Assembly: GCA_949825025.1 (NCBI GenBank)
Contig: OX463779.1
Span: 26,270,816 to 26,334,815, forward strand
Direction of reading: 5' to 3'
Length of the DNA: 64,000 bases
Source: Siphlonurus alternatus
Taxonomy: Eukaryota; Arthropoda; Insecta; Ephemeroptera; Siphlonuridae
Shown here: positions 20,942 through 42,284 of the stretch, piece after piece
Layout: every line of letters starts with the position of its first letter
Position numbering within the stretch: position 1 is the stretch's first letter
Translations under genes and position numbers: made by a program
The notes under the pieces: generated by a model
What the model was told of the DNA's origin: nothing
Databases searched by the model: none
The model's input: only the letters and a program-made list of their open reading frames with translations

Positions 20942-23900
20942 ATTGAATTACAGAGAAAAATAATTATGGTTTTAATTTGAAACAACTGCTAGTGTGATAG
21001 ACGATTATGGCGTTCTAAGCCCGTATTTCAAGCAAATTTTCTATATGTATAATACAGTCGAAGAAAATATAGAACCTTTTTCATCATATGAGCGTCGATT
21101 CACATCTCCTTGTCTCGAGATCACGAATTATCATAAAAAGGTTGTTGCTGAGAATTGTACCAAGATGTGACTTACTGGACCACTTTCGCCACGGTTTGCA
21201 AGATGTGAAGTGATGCGTGCCGTGCAGGTAGCTGCGGTAGAGGCGTGAGACGGTCGCGCTTCGGTGACTGAAATCGATCAGACTCACAGAAATACGTTGG
21301 AGCGCCAGGCGCCACCTACTGACTCCCCTCTGTCACAGTATCTGATTCAAATCATACACAGTTCATTGTATATTTCACGAGTCGTCTCCTTTCATCATAT
21401 CAACATCAAGTGCTTCAAGTCAGTCATGCACGTATGCATATAATACTCATAGAGACAAAACTTGGAGTAAGAAGAAATTTAATGGTTCTGTAAATGAGCT
21501 TCAATTTTATATAAAACTCAAGAAGACTACAAAAAAAAAGCGTTACTTGTACAGGTCGGTTAATATTTATAAATTCATGTTAAATTCAAAGTGTTTTGTA
21601 TTTCATCTCTTGAAATAATGATACGGGTCAAAAGACACCATTCCTCACTTGCTTTATAGTTTGGCGCCCCTCCTTCTTTGCACCCAATTAGCAGCAAAAC
21701 CCTCTATTTTTCTTCACTAATGAGACGTCCCATAAATTACAACAAGCCCACACTGGTTTTTGGAATACTTTAGTCTTACAATCACATGCTATAAAATAGC
21801 TGCGATGTTTTAGCATTGTAATGGTATACGAATTAATTGCTAATTTATTATGTTTTATATAGAATTTGAATATTTTCAAAAGTACTGTTTTGTATTATAT
21901 CTACATTAAATAATAGTCAAACAGTCTTTATATACGAGTGCAATTGTAACTAATTGTTCAGGCAGGTTGTATTTACAATACTGTGTTACCATTATAAGAT
22001 AAGTCATACACATATAAAAAAAAAAAAACATTAAAATTGTGAACGAAGAGCTTTCAACATCGCCAGCATCTTTTTCTATTGATAAATAAAGTAGAGCTTT
22101 AAAATTTTTTTAATAAAGTTTGCATGGAAAGTTTCGGCTCCATGTAGTATTATAAAAAATGAAAACAATCTTGTACAATTTTAAAACACGAAGCTGGAGC
22201 ACATTTTGAAATTGCTGAGATTTTTTTTCTTTAACAGAGCTCACGTACAAAGCATTATAAATAAATGCCCACGATTCCAAGCCGTGTTATTGGATTTTCC
22301 TGGCACAACAAAAGAATCTAATTCCCCCTAATAGTGTACCAAAAAATATTATTATCAAAGCTGAATGAAATTTTTATCAAAAATAAAATATGCGTTCTAT
22401 AAATAAATTAAGAGCTTTCAATTTAAGTCATCATTATAGCTCAAACGTGTTGTAACATGTCTTGCATAACTGTTAGACTTGTTCACTTTCCTTAACATAA
22501 ATGTTAATGTTACAGGTATAACACTTACGTTAAGAAAAGTGTATAGAGAAGAAACTGCATGCATGGCAGAGTTTAAAGGCTTTATAAAATTGAACAGAAA
22601 TGTTGTACCTATCATTGAAAAAGAGACCCTAGTTTGACCAAAAAGACAAGGAGAAAAATGTTTTGAGGCTGCTCGTGTGTGTCAAAATGTCCATGTCGAT
22701 CGAGGAAGGGTCACGAAAATTGCCACCGAGTGAAGCGGACGTAACACAAGATAAATAACGATGGTCAGTTTTACGCACTGACTGTAAGTACACCTCTGGA
22801 CACCATCAACTTTACCTCTCTGCTTTGATTGTAGACGTTGCTATGGAGACGTAGTTTATAGAGACGTAATGAACTTGAACTTTTTGGGATGGCATAAACT
22901 GGGTGGTGGTCTTCTTATACCTCTCCCAAAATTGTAAATCTGCATCTGTTTGACACTTGGAACTGCAGTACCAGCAAATGAGGTAGGAGTAAATTCGTGC
23001 TGTCTTGAGGTCTACCCAAGAATATGCAAAACGAGTAATTTTTTTAGAATTTCTGGCTCTGCCGCTTTATAAATTGCTATGCCGACCATTTTATACCGTT
23101 CTTGTATCAGGAATATGTTTTCATTTACTTTAAATTCCATTATAAAAGTTTGTTGATGAAAATTAAAAACAATTGAATATTTCATCATTCTGGAAACCAG
23201 TGATATTAATTATACTTTATTATTATTTTTTTATAAATTGTATTTAATAAATCACATCAGTAGCATCTGTATAAGGTTGTGTTCATTTCATTACACACAC
23301 ATAACTGCACCAAGATATTTTGAACGAGCACTTTGGGTGCGTTATAAAAACAATTACGATTATGTTCTTTGACAGAACGGGAGAGCAGTCGTTTAGTCTT
23401 CACCTCACGTACTCCTGTAAACTTTTTGTGGGAGGTTTGTGTCGAGCACGAACTCTCAACACGTGACCCGCGAGGCCAAAACATCACCCGGGCTACTTTC
23501 TTTTTAATTCTTTGTAACGCTCTTGGTACCATATAAAAAGAGTTATATAATTGCAACAGACATTTATTTAAACTGGGAATTTAATTTCAGTATAAAATGG
23601 AAAAAAAGAAATTATGATTGCAGAAACCACACATCTTTGGATTGCATATTGGTGCACTATGTTGACCTTGGTATCCACCCGTTTGATAACAGGGGAGACT
23701 GAAGGGAGGGGTCACAATACCAGCAGAGTGTGTCTGCGGGCAGTGGAGGAACAACAGGGTCCGTCATCAAAGCTCGAGAAAGAGGGCAAATATTGACGCA
23801 GGCTGCAGGCCTCCCTCTTGTTTTGCTCTTACACTCTAGCGAGACATAGGAGGACGTTCTTTTTGTACCACGTGACACAAACTTTTACCTGATAGTGCGT

Positions 23901-26430
23901 AACATTAATATGTACGACTACGTTTCCATGTACAGTGTGTGTTTTTTATTTTTTACAATAATTCAAAAAGTTGTTGTCTTTTTTCCCTCGACTGTCTTGA
24001 GATGAGATAACAGCCTTCTTTCTCCCGCTTCTCAATTAATAGTAGCTGAATGTACTATATTACATTCAATACAATTATTTGTTGTAACTTTAATTTGTTT
24101 GTTTCATTGTTTAATTTTTATATATTTATGTAGAATCAAATTTTAATCGATAAAAATTTTAATACTGCACATTTCATTCAAGCTTAAATTCAAGTATCAT
24201 GTATTTTTATTGTTGTTTTTTGCGTCTTGTTGGTATAAGTTGAAGTAAAAAAAAAGCACTACCTTTTTCTTTACGTGCATGTTAATGTTGTCGTGTCATT
24301 TCCAGGGTAACAAAAAATTGTTTGCTCCTGGGCTTATCCTCTAGCGATGTTTTTGTCTAGCCCACTGATGATGACGATGCGTTTTTTTATGTCAGCTGAT
24401 CGGGAGAGTGCTTTTGGTGAAAACCCATCGAGTGGTGTGTTTCTCTTGGGAAATAGCCTCTTGTTATGTTACATCAGTTGGCTTTTTAGATAGGCGGGTG
24501 GCTGACCAAACCAGCCTGCTCGCTTCACCTAATTCCAACATTGAAATTAATTTTTACCTTTGCGCTATTGTACTCCAAATTAATGTTAACAGCACTCGCC
24601 TCTTGGTATAAAGTGGTTTTCATATCGTTTTACCTTTTTTTCCTGCGTAAAAAATTTCATTTTTAGTATATTTTGTTTTAACTTATTAAAATAAATATTT
24701 TTTAAAATGTTTTATTTATTAAAATTACCTTAAAATATATATATTTTTAAATTCCCTACAATAATGAAAGTTTGCTAAATGAATCAAATTTTGAATTGAG
24801 AGTCGAGTTTCTTTGTCTGTATTTTGTATAGTTTCATCTCTTAACTTCTTTTATTACGATGATGGGTGAGTATTTTGGGGTCAATTTCCTGGTCAATTCT
24901 CTTTTGTTAAACACCTTGCAGACGGAATAATTCTCTACGTTCGGAGGGTATTACGAAGGACAGTGTGGCCATTTCGCATCGTCTCTGTCTCACGACCAGC
25001 TGACAAGGGAGGGGAGGGGGATGATGGATGGGCAGGGAGGAACGTATATGTGTGAGAATTCCACTCATCCTCGGCAATCGTTACTGTGTCTGAAAAGTGA
25101 CCAGCTAGACAATGTCTTCTCTCACTTGGCGTTAAAATTATAATTCATTGTACTTCCATTATTATCATATGTAATAATAATATGTATCATATTATCATAT
25201 ATTATCACCATTCTTTTTACCTTTTAATATCTTTGTTTTGTAATATGTTAATATGTACAATACATATAATTGGTGAAATAACTAAAAATAAATTAAAAAT
25301 AAATAAATATGTATCTAACATTCATACAAAGCACTCACATTTACATCACATAATGACCTCATTTCAAATTTTCATAACACATGAATATTTTCCATGCATT
25401 TAAATTAAATTCCTAACATACCACAAATGTTTTTTTTTATTATTATTTATTTTACATAAAAATGATGATATATTACGAGACATAAATAATTTAATTATAT
25501 TTTTTGAATGAATACCTTTTATGAATATTTTTTTTCTTTAGTTTATTTTTCTTTTCTAACTCTATATTAAATTTGTATATATTATACACTCCACTTGAGA
25601 ACTATTTACCCTGGAGAGTAGGCAACTTATTCAGCACCAAAATGGTAGTCATTGTCTTTAGCTGTTATAAATGTTAGAGCTTATATAACTTTGCCTGAAC
25701 TCAAGGCAAAGTACAAAATTAAATAAATCCTCACAATCCGTCTTACTAGAGCTGATAAAGATTTTACATGAACGAGCTATGACGAAAACATAAATTAAAT
25801 TCTTGCTCACTTTGTCGAGTTCCCTATAGTGCGGTCTGCTCACGCGAACTTCCCTACAGACGTCCACCGCACGCGATTATTAAGCGCATTCCAAAGTTTA
25901 CCCTGGCAGCAAGCGGGCAGCTGAGATCCCCCCCTCCCCCCACTTTCTGATTCTGAGGGTCACACAGTGTCACGAAAGTCGAGAGCGACTAATTTAACAG
26001 TCCACTTAATTTACTGTGACTTACTAGGCAACTTTTCATTCCTTTTTCCTCCCCTTTAAGATTATCATCTTATATTACTTAATTTTAAATAAATTAAAAG
26101 AGTAAAAATTCCATGTTTTTAAGTTGATATAAATCAAGTTTTACTTTTTTAATATATAGCATTTTTCTTAATTTATATGGATATTCTAATTTTTAATTTT
26201 AATAAAAAATACAAGCAAAAAAATATACACAAATAATTTTATCATGAGGGTCTAAAATTTTTTTGCAATTATATTTACATTTATTTGTGCAACATTGTAA
26301 ATGACCTCTTTGTTTAGCCATTTGTAATCTGAAGTATTTATTTAAAATAATTTAAATAACAAATCTGTTTATTGATGGAAATATTTAAAATAACATAATT
26401 ATGCCCAAACAACTTGCAAATTATATTACA
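20942..26430. other. No gene recognised; AT-rich non-coding DNA
   Basis: No frame exceeds 100 codons and none has recognisable motifs. GC-richer patches at about 21110-21320, 22700-22830, 23390-23520, 23660-23880 and 24940-25050 show no clear exon borders. Confidence 0.4.
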
Positions 26431-32668
<6,238 letters not shown>

Positions 32669-33036
32669 TTAAGGGTAAGGTAACACGCCCAATGTTAACA
32701 AAATTCCTACACATGCATGAAAATTATGAAACATATCTTAAATAGTTTCTTCGAAATCCCCAATCAGTAGCTAAATTAGCAGGTATACAAATTTGGCCTA
32801 GTTTTTTAATTATTAATTTTTAAAGTTGACTGATTAATTTAACATGGAAGTTTTATTTCTCCAAGTTATAATGTAGTCCATTTTGAAAATTCATAACTTG
32901 AAAAGTGTATGCATCGAATTTTTATACCTGATATTTTAGCTACTGATAGGGGATGTAGAGGAAAACATTTTAAGATATGTTTCATAATTTTCATTTGTAG
33001 GAATTTTTAACATTGGGCGTGCTACCTTACCCTTAA
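32669..33036. mobile_element. Third TTAA-flanked MITE family (TTAAGGGTAAGGTA ends), 368 bp
   Basis: The left end is TTAAGGGTAAGGTAACACGC and the right end, reverse-complemented, is TTAAGGGTAAGGTAGCACGC. Pairing continues through CCAATGTTAA, AATTCCTACA, AAAATTATGAAACATATC and CAGTAGCTAAA, covering more than 100 bp of each arm with small indels. TTAA stands at both edges, suggesting a TTAA-targeting (piggyBac-like) transposase, but the termini differ from the TTAAAGG families. No open frame of transposase length is present. Confidence 0.88.
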
Positions 33037-33804
<768 letters not shown>

Positions 33805-33871
33805 GTTAAAATATATAATAAATTTTACACAACACAATTCATATACCTATGTATACAGGAAAAGACATCTT

Positions 33872-33930
33872 AAAATAAAGGTATACTGGCCTCAAAAATT
33901 AAATCAGGTGCTCACCAAGACTCTTTGTAC
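33872..33930. mobile_element. Solo end of the 20.6 kb T2-like MITE family
   Basis: AAAGGTATACTGGCCTCAAA, then AATTAAATCAGGTGCTCACCAAG, matches in order the terminal region of the element at 20596-20941 (AAAGGCATACAGGCCTCAAA, then a segment with GTCACCAAG). No opposite terminus was found. About 150 bp further on there is a TGACGTCATGAAGGACC core resembling that element's centre. It is probably a truncated or diverged copy. Confidence 0.6.
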
Positions 33931-34789
33931 TTAAGAAAGAATATGGACATGAAATTTAGGGCCGCGCGGAGCAGCATACCGAAGTAGCGGCTGAAATGTC
34001 AGAAATCGTGTCCTCCATGACGTCATGAAGGACCTAGCAGAGGCTGGCCAAGCGAGCGCTACAGCCGGCAACGCTGCACTAATGTCCGCTTTCTCCCACC
34101 ATGCAGCGGACTCTACGCCGCACTAGCAGGATATTCTTCCCATTGGTCTGTAACTTTGGGGAGAGGGAAGAGGCGCTTAAAGTTCTATTATTTTTAAATA
34201 ATATTATGTATCATGTATCATGTATGAGCTTCAAGAGATAAAATGTAAGTTTTGCGATTTTTTTTTTATGTAAAATATATTAAAAACATTTACTTTTTGT
34301 AAGAAAAATATTGTGATACAGAATACAATAACATATATATTATATCATTAAATAAGAGTTATTAATATTTAACTAAAACCTGATATGAAGTATGTTTTTT
34401 CTTCCGATAATAAGACGCAATACAGACGTGTTTATCCTTTCACGTTTGCCGATCCGCAATAATAATAAAAAATGATAAATTACTGTATAATATTAATTAA
34501 ATTATACTAAAAAAAAAAAAAAAAAATTTTGGAATATTACAAGGCGTACGTGTGTGATATATATACGCTCATAAAACTATTTAAAAAAAAAGTTAATAAA
34601 TAATAATAACATTGATAACAAACCATTAAATAATATATATTATGCATTTTCAGTACTGTCTTAAATAATTGACTATCGATCACTTCACTCAATCAAATTT
34701 AATGAAATAACAAACTTCAAAGTAAATATAATAAACCCCGTCCTAATAATGTTATGCAAAGAAAATGTACATGTAAACTGCAGCAACAT
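33931..34789. other. No gene; GC-richer patch then AT-rich DNA
   Basis: 33960-34160 is unusually GC-rich for the window and contains CCATGACGTCATG, probably the remnant core of the preceding MITE. The rest is AT-rich. Confidence 0.4.
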
Positions 34790-34799
34790 ATTATTTTTT

Positions 34800-34960
34800 T
34801 ATCAATTACAAGCGCGGATCCAGAAAAAAATTTCGGGAGGGGCTACCTCCATAAAGCCAATGTTAAAACAAAATTTTGGAGTGGGGGAAATGCCTATATT
34901 GCCCATGTTAAATCCAAACTTTCGGGGGGGGGGGGGGGGGCTGCAGCCCATATCAAATAT
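34800..34960. repeat. Degenerate ~50 bp tandem repeat with G17 run
   Basis: Starts with AAGCGCGGATCCAG. Two ~50 bp units follow, each with CCAATGTTAAA or CCCATGTTAAA, then AAATTTTGGAGTGGGG or AAACTTTCGGGG. The second ends in seventeen G at 34924-34940. GCGGATCCAG-type ends resemble widespread invertebrate mobile-element termini, but no inverted partner was found here. Glycine-rich frames across it are repeat translation. Confidence 0.6.
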
Positions 34961-36189
34961 TAGTGGAGAGTAATAATTGGAATAACCGTAAACCTATTAT
35001 GCCCTTTGTAATAATAATTCAATTGTATTCTCAAGGGTCATAATATATACTATTTATTATTCTAGTTGTTTATTGTGTAATACATAAAAAAAATAAAGTA
35101 CACAATGTATACACCATTTCAGAAAAAGAAAAACAGTACAACAACCAAATAGGTGACATGAAAATGGATATCCCATTCACAACATTGTCTATTATATAAT
35201 TTTTCACCCAAAACAAGACGAAATTAATTTTATATACCGGCTACGTAAATTCAGGCGGGATACTTTAATGTTTGTCCGAATTTGGATCGTTAGCCAAAGT
35301 ATCGTCACTTATTATTTAGACATATTCAGTACTTGAAGTAATACTATCACAAAATTTGCGAACAGAGGGACGGACGTAGCTAGGAACTGGCTGTGACAAA
35401 TACGCCGAATACCTATATGTTTATCGAGAAGCTGTGCGCACAGGCATGAGTCATGACTGGCGTGAAATCTTGGCGATCAACAATAGACATAAACCATATT
35501 TCACCAAAGGTCAATGTCTTATTTATCTCTCTTCAGTAGATAACGACATCATACTAAAAGGGCTAATGTCTATTTTTGAATGTCAAGCCCGTAAATATAG
35601 TTCCCTGTTATTATTCAGGACTTTGTTTTAATTTTAGTCTAGAAATTAATTTAAAAAAAAAAGTATTTTTAATTTATATATATATATATTATATCCTCTT
35701 TCCTCTTGTGTTAAAATTCCATGAGCTGAAGAAAGAATGTCAAATTTTGGGTGCAATAATACTTTAAAAAAGGGCGGGGAGTAATTTATTTGGATAAGAA
35801 CGCATATGGAACAGTCAAAACGCCGCCTTCAGAATGCAAGTAGTTATTTCTCAATATACGGTTAGGTTCACTTTATTATTCATAAGGCTCAAATCTCGCC
35901 TCTATCGTAGTGTTGACATAAACTACTTGTATCCTCAGCCTGCAATCTGCAATACACTTCTTACCGCCGTCTTCCGAGCCAGCGTGGAGGGGGAAGCTGC
36001 AGGCAGCAGGCGAGGAGAAGTTGTGAGGGGAGAGCGCGAGCGGTGTTGCCAATTTGCATTTTTGGCTTCCAACATGTATTTTCTTAACTAATTAATATTT
36101 ATTATTAAAATTGCAAATTTTGAAATTTTTTTACCATGAATCGATATTACATGTATTTGGGTCTGGTTTAAAAAAATAAAACGATAATT
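34961..36189. other. No gene recognised
   Basis: AT-rich, with a purine-rich GC patch at 35960-36050. Short frames only. Confidence 0.4.
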
Positions 36190-36214
36190 AAATCTTCAGG
36201 CCTGTATACCTTTA
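36190..36214. mobile_element. Solo right end of the 20.6 kb T2-like MITE family
   Basis: TCAGGCCTGTATACCTTTAA is nearly the same as the right end of the element at 20596-20941 (GAGGCCTGTATGCCTTTAA). The matching left end was not found within the preceding 400 bp, so this is a relic or a strongly diverged copy. Confidence 0.6.
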
Positions 36215-39200
36215 AAATATATTTAAGCATGTAACGAAAGTAAAGTTGAGAAATGTATAAAGTTAAGATAATAATTGAAATAAGGTTTTTTAAAATTATT
36301 ATAGAGAGCCGTTTGAAGCACCTGCAGGCCTGCCGGGCGGGGGTTGTTGTGGGGTGACTGCTAGTCGACCCTCGCTGCTTCAAGTTAATGCAATCTGCCC
36401 CGCCTAAGCATGGAAAATATTTTGTTACCTGTCACAAAGTTTCATCTCCAAATTAAGTTGAATATTTATTAGTTGGGCTTGTGTTTGTTAGAACTCTGTG
36501 CAATCATCGCAGTGCTAAACAAGCGCTCTATCTTATCTTTTTGTAACTTCAGTCAAGAAACAATGATGAAGAATGCCTTTACCTTTTTTCATTATTCGAA
36601 ATTCAAAAATAATTTTATTTTAAAAAAAATTATGCTTTTCTTTTTCCTTTTTTAAAAAAAACATGCTCAGTTAAGGTTGAATTTAATTGGTTTTACAAAA
36701 TTGTATTTAATTAAAGAGACATGAAATTTTTGGAAAATTACTATAAATGTTTTTGAAGAGAACTAAAAAAAATTGAGAGAGAATTTATATAGGGGGTCAT
36801 GGCATACAAAATATACAAACATTTTATTTATACACCCCCTTCCCCTCTTCACACACACTCCAAAAATTAAATACCAACACGCTCCTTAGAGAAAAAAATG
36901 CATGCACGTTTACGTCTCGTAATCAGACATGCCATTAACATATAATTTTTTAATTACCATTGTTTGATCTCAAAATATCTTGCTTACCTGTAATTCCGGG
37001 GAGATTCCGGGTAAAATTTACTGAGTCAGAAGTCATGTGCGTTGCTATAGCGCTGGTTCAAATACCGACAATCCAGCAGACAAAATGCCTCATGTGGTTG
37101 CTGGCATGTCCAACAGAACATACATGGTCATGATGAAATTCGATGTAACGGTAATTATTATCGATATAATATTCCACAGAGAACAAACAACATTGTCACA
37201 ACTCATCATAAACATCAGACATAACAGAAATGATGTAACCAAACGACTCTTGATTAAAAGGTTATACAGCGTACATAATTACATATACCATTCCTATTCC
37301 TACCCAAACTCAATTATAAATAACATTTTATTGCATTTCAAATTTTAATATAATTATAATACATTATTCCTGTAGGAACCTGATAATTAAACTACGTCTA
37401 ACAGTTATTTAAATTTGTTGCTTTTATTTGATATATTCATTAGGGAATAAATTTATCAAGATCTCAAGTTTTTTTTTTTTCCAAACCTACCGTTGCACAA
37501 GGAAAAGCGGTTGAACGCTTTTATCGATTAAACTTTTAGACAGAGAGTGAGAAGGCACCATGTTGCACTCTATATGCGCGCGCTTGCGTTGCTATCTCTC
37601 AGCTTAGGTTGTGTTTTGGTGTGACTTGACCCTGCATTGCGGGCATGGTACCTCGAGGATTTTTCTCAGGTATACTGTAGACTTTTTAACGAAACTTTTG
37701 ATCACTCAACGGTTTCTCAACACTGTATACTTGGCTGAACGCAGCAAGACGCCTGAACTAATTATACAAAAGATTTAAATAATAGTGTGTTTTTAATGGC
37801 AATTGCAAACACTATGTCTTTAACAATGCTTGTAGAGATAATTTTGTAAGCTGCAATTGCAATGACCGCGGCGTTTATTGTACCCATTAACTTCGATCGT
37901 CTCTTATGTAGCCAAAGTGTAATCTCAATTGCAGTTAGCACTGGGGTGGTAATTATTCCCTTTATGGTGTACAAATACAAACAGCATTTGATTGGTAACA
38001 ACGACCGAATTGAACAGTTCAATGTTTTAGGGGACTATATAGTTTATTATTGTACTAGTTGTAATGGAATAAATTATTCATTGTAACAGTAAATTATTGT
38101 TCCACTCTACGTTTTACTATATATTATAAATTTATGTAAACAATAATAATCTCTATGGAATTGTGCACCTACAATGTTATTATGAATATATTAATGGAAA
38201 TATAATTGTACGGACGAATTATTCGTAAAAAAAGTACATTAATCGTAGGAAAAAATTAATTCTTGATGTAAAATCAATAATCGAGAGTTGTTTACACAAA
38301 AACGAAAGTAATATTAAAATATCTATAGCTATATTAATTTTAAAATGAAAAGAGAGAGAGAGACTTATTTTAGTTAAATTATGCCGTAAAAGTAACAAAA
38401 CAAATTATTACTCGGTATAACTATGAAGCTAGAATGGCACAGCAAAGTTATTAATTAATTAACTGTACATACTAATATTTCTTACGCATGTCTTATTTCT
38501 TCTCCAACTTTGTCATCAAATTAATTTATGGACTATAGTAAGCTTCTAAATATATTTGCTGGAATATCAAAACTAAAAAGTATTCAAAAACGTTGCTGAA
38601 ACGTGTGGACTGCTGAGAAATGTGCAGGAGGAGTTTTGCCTGGAGCGAACAGTAAGGGTTTGTGTCGATAGGCGCCACGCGACAGTGATCGATCAATTCG
38701 CCGCGACTTGCTGGAAAATATCTCCGAATATAGCTTCCCAGGGGATGACTCGGCGCGATATGTCGCCCCTCGATGCACCCTGCATCGTAAACAACGCTGT
38801 TGCACTCCAAATAGCAAACTACCTTCTTTGTAATATATTATAGAACTAATTCAATAATATTATTATCATTTACTAGCCGTTTATAGAAAACAAATTCTAT
38901 AAATAAAATAAAATCAATGTATACCAAATAAACAATCAACGCTATAATATATTTAGATATAAATTATAATAAACACTGATTATTGATTAGATTATAGTTT
39001 TGTGAGATAAAACATGAACTAATCTGATTATTTTATATGTATACAAAATATTTTCTTATAATTAATTTCTCTTGTTACAATGGTGTATCAAAATACTGTT
39101 TATGTAACACCACTCTGTTGTAATTTATATTTACTGTAGAGTAGTTGAGTGCTGATTCTTGTTAACTTTCTGCTGTATGTAAAATGTAAAAAAAAAGGAT

Positions 39201-41519
39201 ATTTTAAATATATTATTGTATGAATTGTTTAACTTTTCATTGTCTAGAGTATCTCGACCTTGACACGTAGACAAAAAAAAATTAAAAAAAAAAACATTTC
39301 TAAAAAATCTAACGGGAAATCATTCATTAAAAAACACCTGTCACTGTGCTTGTTTTTTTAGCGTAAAATTAACATGACCTGTGACATCTCTTTGTGATCC
39401 AATCTGAACGGACTTGAGGCCTGTTGATACCTTGGCTGGAGGTTGTCGGGGACAGCAGGTCATAATATCATACAGATTAGTTAGGCCTTGCATACATAAT
39501 TGATGCTTATCCTTTGGCTATTACATTATTATAGCCTGATGTGGGGCCAGTATGTTGAAGTGAGAATTCACTGCTGGTTGACCATTTGACAATCGTAACT
39601 GAAAGAACGTTGGATTCGAGCCAGCAATTATATAACCGTAGGACTTCGCGAGCAAAAATATAAACACAGCTCAAAAATAGACACATTAAAAAAAATTTGT
39701 TTGCATGACCCGAAATAGTACCTGATTTTCTATAGTATCGTTTTGGCAAAGTGATGTAAACTTGTACTTTTGAAAAGAGATAAGAAAATCACTGACGCTA
39801 TCCATCTAAAAAAATTAATTTTACCTTCATAAGCACGTTTCAACACCGTGAATTAGAGCAGGGATGGCAGTCAAAGTCTGTCCAAAAGTATAGTATATCT
39901 TATAATTATATTATTTTTATTGTGCCTGAATTTATTAAAAAAAATTAATACTTGGCATAAGTAAAATAATACATAAATAATACATTCATTTGTTTAACAT
40001 TCAAATAACATATATTATGTACATGATATGATGTATATTTTAATAAAATATATATATTTATATATGATCATTGATCATTATATTATATAACAATATATCA
40101 TGCTGGAAAACTATTGTATGCCTAATTTATTGTAAATATAATAATACATATTAAAACTGTATGATGATTATATTTTAATGCACGGTATTATAGTTAGATA
40201 AATTTGTTGCTAGCCACAGAGTATTGCAAATTTATACATTCAAATTTAATCATAAATCTATAGACTGAATGTTGTTGCTGCGTCGTTCGCTTACATTTCC
40301 TCTCTTCCGCTCGTAGCATTTTTTGTCACTTAATTGATTGGTATTGTTCGTGCTATGGAATCCATGGAGCAGGCTAATACATGTACAACCCTCTCCTCCT
40401 TAGCTAAAAAAAACACAAACGTTTCTCCTGCGCCATCATCACTCTGATTACCGGTGCTTGAGACTTGTCCTTCATCAGAGAACACGTGCTTCTTCTCATG
40501 TTGATGGCTTTCATCATATATAACCGTGCAAGTGACGTCCATCATGTTTATAACGAATTTCTGTGGTCGATTATCCATCAGTTAGCTTACATGTATAATA
40601 TTATATATATGCATGGATTGTGTTCAAATGAGATCGTTTGATGTATTTTGCTTTGATCAAATTATAATAGAATTTAATTCAAACATTTGATCATATTTTT
40701 TAATATTGACTTCACAATTTCTGCAATGGACATTGACCGCAAAATGTACATTCATTTGCTATACATTATGAAATTTAATTTAGATCTTGTCATTGATCTG
40801 TCCGTATGATAAAACTCTTAAGCTGTTACTGTTGAATAATATATCCATAAGAAAACAAATTACGCCCAACCATTAACAAGTTTGATTTAAATTTTAACAC
40901 ATTTTATTACACATCTATAATATAAGAGGGAGTTTTTTTTTATCGTTGCTGACATGCACGCAGTCATACACAATACACAGTCGTATTTACAATATATATG
41001 GAAAATCTCCATGAAATTTTTAAATGCAATTTAAAAGAGATGACCTTGTATTGTCAATTTTTTTCATATTTGTAACCCTGTTTTAATACTATCAAAATTG
41101 TGCTGCAACTCAATATCCAAATATGCAGTAAAAAAAGTTCATACAAGTTGTCTATTTACGCACACATACAAAAAGACATATGTCTAAACTCCAAGCCTTC
41201 GAATAAAACTGTACTGTTATAAATTGTTATAATGGAATAATAAACGAAGAAGGATGTACAATTTGCATTCATGCCACAAAGGCTAGCACTTACAGCAAAA
41301 CGGGAAAAAAAAATAAATAATAAAATTAGTTAATAAAATACATTAATTATATAATATATTTCTCTATAAAGAGAACATTATGCAACTAAATAATGCACTG
41401 TTTTTTTTCTCGTATCATACAAAACGTATTTACAAAAATATTATAAAAAAATACATTTATTTATGAATACAATATACGACTCGTCTGTTGTAGTCCTTAT
41501 TATTAAACATCACTTTCGG
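36215..41519. other. No gene recognised; AT-rich non-coding DNA
   Basis: Five kilobases without a supportable gene or named repeat. A purine run (GA)n of about 14 bp lies at 38349. A patch at 38590-38800 is GC-richer but carries only overlapping short frames. Minor AT palindromes (TGATCATTGATCA near 40066) occur. Confidence 0.4.
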
Positions 41520-42125
41520 GACCCCAAAATTAACCAGCGTTTTCCTATGCTGGGACGCACTTCCTTTGGGCGAGCGTCTGGGTTCATCGGAACCCGACGA
41601 AACTTTTCCTGGGGGTTCCCGGGGGTGGCCGCCGTAACCAGGAAAATAATAAAAAATCCACGTCCGGGGGGGGACTGGGGGTGAATTTTTTTATCTAGAT
41701 TTTTGGGGTTTTTCGGCCTCCGAGCTCTTCCGGTGCCCTGCGCTGGCCTTGGCCGGTGGAGGTCTTTGCCCGGTGAACTTTTGTTGCTGCCGAGTCGTGT
41801 TCGGTTCCGGACACCGGACACCGTTTCAGCAGCGCACGCCGCCCGTGAGGTTACGTTTGGAAATTTGGGCTCTTCGGTGTCGTGTGGTCTGTGTTTCGAA
41901 TCACCGTGTGTTCGAGTGTTGGTGCGTGGTGTGTTGTCGTGGCCGTGTAGTGAGGACGTCATGCTATTGCGACGTATTACGTGTCACTTTGATGTGTTAC
42001 GGCCCTCTATCATGCACTTTGAATCACAAATGTGGACATCGTGGACACGGGGTGACCTTGTGCCGCGTGACTCCACGGCTAGGGGATCTCCTCCCTGAGT
42101 TCACCTTTTCGTTGGTTTCGATTTG
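41520..42125. other. GC-rich island of unknown nature, with overlapping open frames
   Basis: About 600 bp sharply richer in G+C and CpG than the rest of the window. Three frames of 128-150 codons overlap (+ 41703-42098, + 41749-42135, - 41510-41962). This is expected from GC-rich sequence lacking stop codons and argues against any one being a gene. The minus-strand frame is proline/arginine/lysine-rich (KNPKNLDKKIHP, GKRWLILGSRK). Possible explanations are the 5' region of a retroelement, a CpG island linked to the promoter-like segment just downstream, or horizontally different DNA. I cannot decide between them. Confidence 0.45.
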
Positions 42126-42284
42126 TGTTTTCTGATACGTAAACAAACAACACACAACGTACTAGTGCTACTTTTTCCATTTTTTATACATACAGTGTTT
42201 CCTGCCATTGGAAAGTTTATGGTTACCAACTTCAACAGCTTCTTTGTCGTTCAACTTTGAATGTTGGTGGAAAAAGGCAAGTCT

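Noticed and set aside
41510..42135. Three overlapping frames of 128-150 codons treated as possible genes
   Set aside because: They overlap on both strands in a GC-rich block where stop codons are rare. None shows a domain, so the block is reported as an island instead.
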